64,000 nt of DNA, taken from assembly GCA_963845675.1 (NCBI GenBank), contig CAWJSX010000001.1, positions 186,001 to 250,000 on the forward strand, read 5' to 3'. Made by a program: the position numbers and the translations under genes. The notes beneath the pieces were generated by a model that saw nothing but the letters and a program-made list of their open reading frames with translations, was not told the origin of the DNA and ran no database searches. This DNA comes from CAWJMD01 sp963845675 (GTDB lineage: Bacteria; Actinomycetota; Actinomycetes; Actinomycetales; CAWJMD01). Shown one piece after another: positions 58,530 through 64,000 of this stretch. Every line of letters starts with the position of its first letter. Position 1 is the first letter of the stretch.

Positions 58530-59756
58530 TCAGGGTAGGGGGGCCGGCCTGCCCAGCAGGTAACCCTGGCCGAGGTCGACGCCGAGCGCCGACAGCCGCT
58601 CCCGCTCGGACGTCGTCTCCACGCCTTCGGCGATGAGGCTCGCGCCGAGGCTCCGTGCGAACGAGACGAGCGACGAGGCGAGCGCTCTTCGGACCGGATC
58701 CGCGTCGATGTCGCGGGTCAGGTAGATGTCGAGCTTGATCATGTCGGGGCGGAGCAACAGGATGTGCCGGAGGCTGGCGTAGCCGGCCCCGGCGTCGTCG
58801 ACGCTGAGCCGGACGCCGCACTCCCGCAGCTCGGCCAGCGTGTCCGTCAGGACGTCGTAGTCGCTGACGGGGATGTGCTCGGTCAGCTCGACCACCACCC
58901 GCTCGGTCGGTTGGTCGAGCAGCAGCGTGCGGACGCGGTCGTCCAGCAGCGCGTCGGGCGAGCAGTTGACCGAGAGCCACTGCGTGGGCGGGATGCGCTC
59001 GAGGTGGTGGAAGGTCTGCTGCAGGCAGAGCAGCTCGAGCTCGACGCCGAGGCCGGCGTGACGTGCGTCCGCGAAGGCGCTCACGGGGTCGTTGGGGGGA
59101 GGCCCGTCGAACCTGGCCAGTGCCTCGTACCCCACGGTCCTCGCTGTGACGAGGTCGATCACCGGCTGGAAGACCGGCCGCACGGCGCGCTCGCGGAGGC
59201 GTCGCAACGTCGCCATCGCCTCTCGTCGTCCCTCGTCCTCGTCGATGCGCGGCGGGTCGGCGGCGGCGATGAGGTCGACCAGCCCGGCGAGCAGCCGGCT
59301 CGCCCGGGCGTCGAGGTTCGGCTTCGGTGTCCGGCTGAGGCAGCACAGCATCCCCACGGCCGACCCGTCCGGCCTCGTCACCGCGGACCCGACGTAGGCG
59401 CCGATGCCCAGGTCGGCCGTGACGGCGAGGTCGCGGGTCCGTGGGTCGCGGCGGGCGTCAGGGATCACCGGTGGCAGGGTGCCCGCCACGACGCGCACGC
59501 AGTAGGTGCGTGCGAGGTCTGTGCGGTCTCCGACCTCCAGGCCCAGGAGGCTGAGGTCGCCGGTGGCCGCGGTGATCACCTGCCTGCCGTCGCGGAAGTC
59601 CGACAGCCACGCGACGTCCATGCCCAGCTGGGTCCGGGCCAGGTCGAGGACGCGCTCGACCGGCACTCCGACGACTCCACGAGTCGTGCCCGGGCCGGCC
59701 GGACCCCGCGGCGGCGTCATCGCCAGGGCGCTCCGCTCGGCGACCCGACGGTGCAT
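58530..59756 (-). CDS. GAF-EAL cyclic di-GMP phosphodiesterase
   Basis: A 408-residue protein with an N-terminal GAF-type sensor (about 30-165) and a C-terminal EAL domain (about 185-405) that would cut cyclic di-GMP to pGpG. Catalytic elements are visible: YEALARF, SVNCSPDALL, VVELTEH, SVDDAGAGYAS, KLDIYLTRDID and AEGVET. It looks active, balancing the diguanylate cyclase at 6.3 kb. ATG 59756 is used; ATG 59720 is an alternative. The GAF ligand is unknown. Confidence 0.9.
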   Translation of the reverse strand: MHRRVAERSALAMTPPRGPAGPGTTRGVVGVPVERVLDLARTQLGMDVAWLSDFRDGRQVITAATGDLSLLGLEVGDRTDLARTYCVRVVAGTLPPVIPDARRDPRTRDLAVTADLGIGAYVGSAVTRPDGSAVGMLCCLSRTPKPNLDARASRLLAGLVDLIAAADPPRIDEDEGRREAMATLRRLRERAVRPVFQPVIDLVTARTVGYEALARFDGPPPNDPVSAFADARHAGLGVELELLCLQQTFHHLERIPPTQWLSVNCSPDALLDDRVRTLLLDQPTERVVVELTEHIPVSDYDVLTDTLAELRECGVRLSVDDAGAGYASLRHILLLRPDMIKLDIYLTRDIDADPVRRALASSLVSFARSLGASLIAEGVETTSERERLSALGVDLGQGYLLGRPAPLP

Positions 59757-59914
59757 GCGCCTCCGCCCACGACAGCCCCCTGGTGTCCGACCGGTGGCCC
59801 CGGGTCAGGGCCTCCGGTCGATCATGGCGCACTGCCCACGAGGACGCTTCCACAATGCCGCAGGTCGTCGGATTCAGGACCAGTCGGGCACCGCTCAGGC
59901 GTTCGCGGCCAGGC

Positions 59915-59968
59915 TCACGGGTAGGCCAGGGACACCGCGCACGCGTCGACAGTGCCGGTGAGCGTCAT
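59915..59968 (-). CDS. Possible 17-residue peptide downstream of the GT39 gene
   Basis: A tiny minus-strand frame MTLTGTVDACAVSLAYP starts 26 bases after the GT39 stop behind GGAGGGAACGACC, an unusually good ribosome site. It could be a real small protein, or the remains of a lost gene start. The rest of the 59757-59994 gap shows nothing else. Confidence 0.25.
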   Translation of the reverse strand: MTLTGTVDACAVSLAYP

Positions 59969-59994
59969 GGTCGTTCCCTCCGTCGACGGTTCGA

Positions 59995-61518
59995 TCAGCC
60001 GAGGAACCGCACCTGTGGCCAGATGTCGCCCCAGTCCGTCCGCCTGTCCCTGCAGACCCAGATCGGGGTGCCCTGCTCGTCGTTGTCGAGGCCGACGCCG
60101 TTGTCGACCCGTGCCGCCTCCTCGCAGTCCGCGAACCAGGCCCCGAGGCGCGCCTGGTCGTAGCCGACGACGACCGCGGTCGCGGAGGATTCGGGGGGCG
60201 GGCCCCACTCGGCGTAGCCGTTGTGGCCGCTGTACGCGTGCGGCAGGCCGAGCGCGCCACCGAAGCGGTCGATCGCGCCCGCCTGGCCGTAGTTGCGGGT
60301 GAGTACCACTGCGCCACGGCGCTCTTCGTCAGGCAGCTGCTCGTGGACGTCGGCGACGGTCCGGACCAGGCTCGGCCAGCCCACCGTCTCTCCGGCGTCG
60401 TAGTTGATCACGGCGACCGGGGTCCCCCCCAGGTCCTGGACGGGCACGATGGGGAGCATGAGGACGGCGGAGACCGCTGCAGACAGCCCGATCGCGCTGG
60501 TGAGCAGAAACCGTCGCAGGCGCGGAGCCCTGGCGGTGACCCAGCGCAGCGTCGGATCGGCGCCTGCGGCCAGGAGCACCGGATACAGACCGGTCAGGTA
60601 GTACGGCTTGCCGCCGGTGACCATGAAGACCACGGCGAGCAGCACGTACGCGACGGCGAACGCGCGGTACCGGCGCAACCCCGGGTCTCGGGCGAGCCGC
60701 CAGAGGCCGGCCGCCCAGACCGGCAGCAGGAACGGGCTGATCAGCACGACCTGGAAGGGCAGGAAGAGCCACCACGGCTCGCTGGTTCCTGAGCCGCCCG
60801 CGGCGACCGCGGCGGAGAGCTCGAGCTGTGGCCACCCGTTGAGGGCCTGCCAGACAAGGTTCGGGGCCCACAGCGCCAGGGTCAGGAACGCAGCGGCCCA
60901 GGGCCACGGCGGGCGCAGAGCCTCTCGAGGCCCGGTGACGAGCAGGCCGACGGTGAGCGCGCCCAGCAGGAAGACGAGGAGCGTCTTGTTCTGCAGGCCG
61001 ATCCCGGCGACCAGGCCGACGGCCAGCCAGCTCCAGGCGCTGCCATGGTCCAGGGCGCGGATCACCAGCCACGAGACGGTCGTCCAGGCCAGCAGGTCGA
61101 ACGTGCTGGTGGACAGGAGGTGACCGACAGCCAGCAGGAACGCTGACACGCCCATGGCCGCTGCGGCCAGCGACTGCGCCGTCCCGCGGCCGCCGAGCTC
61201 GCGCGCGATGAGCCCGGTGACCAGCACGACCAGCCCGGCGGCCACTGCCGACGCGAGTCGCAGCCCGACGAGGGAGCCGCCGAAGACCTCGTCGGCGACG
61301 CGCGCCAACAGCGGGGTCAGGGGCGGCTGGTCGGGGTAGCCGAAGGCCAGGTCCTGGCCCGCCCGGAGGAAGTAGAGCTCGTCGCGGTGGTACCCGTAGC
61401 GGCCGCTCGTCGCGACGAGCACGACGGACACGGTGGCGGAGATGGCTGCGAGCGCCCGCCATGCGACAGGTGCAGGCGTAGGTGCGGCGTCCGCGTCGGT
61501 CAGCGGTTCGGTGGCCAC
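59995..61518 (-). CDS. Glycosyltransferase family 39 / ArnT-like membrane protein
   Basis: A 507-residue protein with 10-12 spans. The first periplasmic loop YGYHRDELYFLRAGQD contains the acidic catalytic residues typical of GT39/PMT_2 enzymes that use polyprenyl-phosphate sugars. A soluble outer domain forms the last 130 residues. It probably transfers a sugar to a lipid, wall polymer or protein outside the membrane. GTG 61518 lies 4 bp after the heliorhodopsin stop, so the two are co-transcribed, an unexplained pairing. Confidence 0.85.
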   Translation of the reverse strand: MATEPLTDADAAPTPAPVAWRALAAISATVSVVLVATSGRYGYHRDELYFLRAGQDLAFGYPDQPPLTPLLARVADEVFGGSLVGLRLASAVAAGLVVLVTGLIARELGGRGTAQSLAAAAMGVSAFLLAVGHLLSTSTFDLLAWTTVSWLVIRALDHGSAWSWLAVGLVAGIGLQNKTLLVFLLGALTVGLLVTGPREALRPPWPWAAAFLTLALWAPNLVWQALNGWPQLELSAAVAAGGSGTSEPWWLFLPFQVVLISPFLLPVWAAGLWRLARDPGLRRYRAFAVAYVLLAVVFMVTGGKPYYLTGLYPVLLAAGADPTLRWVTARAPRLRRFLLTSAIGLSAAVSAVLMLPIVPVQDLGGTPVAVINYDAGETVGWPSLVRTVADVHEQLPDEERRGAVVLTRNYGQAGAIDRFGGALGLPHAYSGHNGYAEWGPPPESSATAVVVGYDQARLGAWFADCEEAARVDNGVGLDNDEQGTPIWVCRDRRTDWGDIWPQVRFLG

Positions 61519-61522
61519 GCGC

Positions 61523-62323
61523 TCAGCCCGCGAGCGTGCCGCCGAAGACCTGCCAGGCCAGGACCGACTTCGCCACGAGGCTCAGCACGATGTACGCCCG
61601 TTCGCCGAACAGGTAGTCGCGCCACCGACCGAGCCGGCGGTACTGCAGCCACTGGTTGAGCGCGAACACGTTGAAGAACAGGAACAGCGAGACGATGATC
61701 GCGTAGACGAACGCCGGTGGGGCGGCCGCGCTGGGCGAGCCGGGTGACACCACATAGACCGCGACCGCGAGCCACGGCACGGCACCGGCGATGCAGCCGA
61801 AGATGAAGGGGAGCCACCCGCCTTCGCCGGGCTCCTCGTACTTCTCCTGCAGCCAGCCGAACAGGATCATCGAGGCGTTCACCCCGAAGATCGCCAGCAG
61901 CGCCGCCACGTCCGTGATGCCGGTCAGCTGGGCGATGAGCACGATCATGATCGAGCTGGAGACCGCGTACTCGACCCACCGGAAGTAGTTGCGGTGAGCC
62001 ACGAGCCCGGCCGCGTAACGGGGATAGAACCACGGCGACGAGACCACCAGGTGCGCGACCGCGGAGACCGCGAGGAAGCCCGCGACGGCGAGGCCGATCG
62101 GGCTGTCGAACAACGTGGTGGGGGAGGCCGCGTCCGAACCAGGGGGCCCCTCGAGGTAGGTCGCCCTGACCGGAAGCGTGAATCCGTTCGACAGCACGAC
62201 GACCGCGATCGCCTGCACGGTGTGCAGCAGCGCGGCCGCGAGATTGAAGCGGCGCAGCCCCGATAGACGGTCGTCGTGGCCCGCGTGCCGCCCGTGCTCG
62301 GTCGCCTCCCGCTCGGTCTCCAT
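61523..62323 (-). CDS. Heliorhodopsin
   Basis: A 266-residue seven-span protein of the heliorhodopsin family: retinal-binding light sensors inserted with the N-terminus inside, opposite to type 1 rhodopsins. Diagnostic segments are RWVEYAVSSSIMIVLIA, with counterion E118, and LVAKSVLAWQVF, with the Schiff-base Lys K252. FGVNASMILFG and NQWLQYRRLGRW are also present. The E-to-K spacing of 134 matches E107-K241 of the reference protein 48C12. The N-terminus has a small His-containing tail. ATG 62323 lies seven bases behind TAGCGT (62336-62331), so the mRNA may be leaderless. No retinal or carotenoid gene is in the window. Confidence 0.93.
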   Translation of the reverse strand: METEREATEHGRHAGHDDRLSGLRRFNLAAALLHTVQAIAVVVLSNGFTLPVRATYLEGPPGSDAASPTTLFDSPIGLAVAGFLAVSAVAHLVVSSPWFYPRYAAGLVAHRNYFRWVEYAVSSSIMIVLIAQLTGITDVAALLAIFGVNASMILFGWLQEKYEEPGEGGWLPFIFGCIAGAVPWLAVAVYVVSPGSPSAAAPPAFVYAIIVSLFLFFNVFALNQWLQYRRLGRWRDYLFGERAYIVLSLVAKSVLAWQVFGGTLAG

Positions 62324-62427
62324 CTCTGCCACGCTACTGGTGTGGACGACGCCGCGCGTGGTGGCGCCGGATCGGTCCCCGTGCCGACCGAGCGGAATGG
62401 CGCGGGCCCGAAGGGGGTTCCGCTCCC

Positions 62428-62982
62428 GTGACCCAGGCCGCCCGGAGTGAGCAGCACGACGCGTTCGACCGTCATGTGCTGCCGCACGTCGCCGTCCTGT
62501 ACCGGGTGGCGTTGTCGCTCACCGGGCAGCCGGCAGACGCCGAGGACCTGGTGCAGGACACCCTGGTCCGGGCATTCCGGGCGATCGAGCGCTTCGACGG
62601 GGCCCATCCGCGAGCGTGGCTGCTGACGATCCTGCGGAACACGCACATCAACCGGAACCGGCGGCAGCGGCCTGTCCTGATGCGGGGGCAGGAGACCGCC
62701 GAGCTGGCGCTGGAGAGGCTCGGCCCCAGCGCGCCCGCCAGCGAGGACGTGTTTGTCAGCCACGAGTTCGAGGCCGTCGTCGCCGACGCCCTGGCGCTGC
62801 TTCCCGACAAGCACCGGGCCGTCATCGCCCTGGTCGACATCGACGGTCTCACCTACCAGGAGGCCGCCGACGCCCTGGGCATCCCACGGGGCACGGTCAT
62901 GAGCAGGCTCCACCGGGCCCGCGCCCGCATCCGGGCCCGGCTGCAGGTCGCAGGCGTGGTCCCCTACAAGAGGAGGGCGTGA
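62428..62982 (+). CDS. ECF-type RNA polymerase sigma factor
   Basis: A 184-residue sigma-70 family protein with region 2 (LYRVALSLTGQPADAEDLVQDTLVRAFRA in parts) and region 4 (LALLPDKHRAVIALVDIDGL, then YQEAADALGIPRGTVMSRLHRAR). It resembles the SigH/SigR-like group that responds to thiol-oxidative stress through a zinc anti-sigma factor. The partner with the H-x3-C-x2-C motif follows directly, which supports this. GTG 62428. It is divergent from the heliorhodopsin gene. Confidence 0.9.
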   Translation: MTQAARSEQHDAFDRHVLPHVAVLYRVALSLTGQPADAEDLVQDTLVRAFRAIERFDGAHPRAWLLTILRNTHINRNRRQRPVLMRGQETAELALERLGPSAPASEDVFVSHEFEAVVADALALLPDKHRAVIALVDIDGLTYQEAADALGIPRGTVMSRLHRARARIRARLQVAGVVPYKRRA

Positions 62983-63290
62983 TGCTCCGGACGCTGAAAT
63001 CGCGCGCGCGCTGCATGCGTACCGCCAGGGTGCTGCAGGCCTATCTCGACGGGGAGGTGACCGCGGCAGTCGCTGAGGCGGTCTCCGAGCACCTCGAGGA
63101 GTGCCGCCGTTGCGGACTCGAGGCCAGCGCGTACCGCGCGATCAAGGCCTCCGTCGCCGCGATCGCCGACGGCCACCCGGCCGAGGTGGACGCGGCCGTG
63201 ATCGAGCGCCTCAACGGCTTCGCGCAGGGCTTGTCACACAGTCCGCCCACCGCAGAGGACTGGAAGGGCTCAGCGCCGCCGGAGGACTGA
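62982..63290 (+). CDS. Zinc-finger anti-sigma factor
   Basis: A 102-residue soluble protein with a zf-HC2/ZAS-type motif: HLEECRRC gives H-x3-C-x2-C, with an upstream Cys in ARCMRTARVLQAYLDGEV. Such proteins release their sigma factor when the cysteines are oxidised. The ATG overlaps the sigma stop as TGATG, the standard pairing. The gene overlaps the convergent methyltransferase gene by 21 bp. Confidence 0.85.
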   Translation: MLRTLKSRARCMRTARVLQAYLDGEVTAAVAEAVSEHLEECRRCGLEASAYRAIKASVAAIADGHPAEVDAAVIERLNGFAQGLSHSPPTAEDWKGSAPPED

Positions 63291-63962
63291 CGGCCTCGTG
63301 CCCACCCGGACCTGGATGTGCCCTCCTCGACGGCTGGTGGCGGCGACGTCGACGGCGTCCCGCTCGAGGGCACGCCAGGGCTCCGCGGAAGGGTCCGACC
63401 CCCCGAGGGCGCACGCCAGTCGAGCCAGCGGGGCGGCCCACGCCGCCCGGCCCCGTGGGAGCCGCATGTCGACCACCGCCATCCGCCCCCCTGGTGCGGT
63501 CAGCTCGACGGCCGCCCGCCACGCCTCCTCCCAGTCCGGCATGAGTGACAGGGCGTACGTGCTGATGACCGCCTCGGCCGCTCCGCCGCGGAGGTGGTGG
63601 GCCACCCGAGAGGTGTCGAGGTCCGTCGCGTCGTCCTCGATGAGCACGACGTTGTCCCATCCGTGACGCTTCGCCCGACGGCGGGCCTGGGCCAGCATCT
63701 GCGGGCTCGCGTCGATGCCGACGATGCGCCCCGAGGGGCCAACGGCGCACTGCAGCAGGGCGTGGTTCAGCCCTGTGCCGCAACCGATGTCGACCACCTG
63801 GTCGCCGGGCCGCAGGTCGAGCCGGTCGACCGCGTCCTGCCGCCCCACACGGTAGACGGGCTCGGCCGCGAGGAGGTCGTACCAGCGCGCCGCCGAGGTG
63901 TAACGCTGGGGACGGTGGACGGCACCCGTGACCGCGCGCAGGGCGCGTCCGAGAGAGCTCAT
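63270..63962 (-). CDS. SAM-dependent methyltransferase
   Basis: A 230-residue class I methyltransferase with the SAM-binding motif VVDIGCGTGLNHALL, GIDASPQMLAQARRRA for motif II, and a later APGGRMAVVDMRLP. An N-terminal helix with YTSAARWYDLLAAEPVYRVGR resembles lipid/quinone methyltransferases, but the substrate is not readable. ATG 63962 overlaps the stop of a further upstream gene (ATGA), so it is at least the second gene of an operon that continues beyond the window. Confidence 0.87.
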   Translation of the reverse strand: MSSLGRALRAVTGAVHRPQRYTSAARWYDLLAAEPVYRVGRQDAVDRLDLRPGDQVVDIGCGTGLNHALLQCAVGPSGRIVGIDASPQMLAQARRRAKRHGWDNVVLIEDDATDLDTSRVAHHLRGGAAEAVISTYALSLMPDWEEAWRAAVELTAPGGRMAVVDMRLPRGRAAWAAPLARLACALGGSDPSAEPWRALERDAVDVAATSRRGGHIQVRVGTRPSVLRRR

Positions 63963-64000
63963 GCCTCACCACCGCGGGCGAGGGCCCGGTAGCCACCGAC
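63959..64000 (-). CDS. Partial gene, C-terminal 13 residues only
   Basis: The minus strand reads VGGYRALARGGEA and stops at TGA (63961-63959), overlapping the methyltransferase ATG as ATGA. The overlap and the frame suggest the end of a co-translated upstream gene. Too little is visible to name it. Confidence 0.4.
   Translation of the reverse strand, partial: VGGYRALARGGEA

Overview
This is a GC-rich (roughly 70% or more) chromosomal segment of an actinomycete. Gene content and order point the same way: era, recO, uppS and a zur/znu cluster, then a single-chain glyS, then dusB, ydcF-like, dgt and dnaG. GTG starts and 4-bp ATGA/GTGA overlaps are common. Order and content suggest Propionibacteriales/Nocardioidaceae or a near relative, but this is inference from synteny only.

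Layout. 0-9.5 kb is core: partial ybeY, a CNNM/CorC-type membrane protein, era, asd, a PspC protein, leuA with a leucine attenuator, a diguanylate cyclase, recO and uppS. 9.5-12.7 kb is a complete zinc-uptake operon read leftwards (znuA-znuC-znuB-zur), with a Zur-type palindrome on a promoter that appears leaderless. 12.7-19.3 kb has small conserved genes, glyS, and three genes broken by about eleven single-base frameshifts, then an EamA transporter. 19.3-24.8 kb is core again (dusB, ydcF-like, dgt, dnaG). A tRNA-Asn at 24.85 kb has a copy of its 3' end 2.1 kb downstream, and the interval carries an M16-type peptidase gene.

28-45 kb is a catabolic island. A sulfatase-GntR-GH3 operon diverges from a peptide/glycoside-type ABC transporter, a dehydrogenase, an enolase-superfamily enzyme and an aldehyde dehydrogenase. 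The shared gap holds a strong palindrome. A formylglycine-generating enzyme lies at the far end and could mature the sulfatase. An AraC regulator and a PhyH dioxygenase flank it.

46-54.7 kb is a one-direction operon: a glutaredoxin-like gene, nuoA, an unusual His/Met-repeat protein, then nuoH, J, K, L, M and N. It contains only the membrane arm of complex I, with no B, C, D, E, F, G or I subunits. Its promoter carries a CsoR/CstR-like inverted repeat between the -35 and -10 boxes. This is the best candidate for an undescribed system in the window.

54.9-64 kb has a secreted I36/M23 protein with a strong terminator, a DUF5808 gene, an ABC exporter pair, a GAF-EAL protein, a heliorhodopsin-GT39 operon, an ECF sigma/zinc-anti-sigma pair and a methyltransferase. 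Across the window at least eleven starts sit 6-7 nt behind a -10-like box, so leaderless transcription looks common in this organism.
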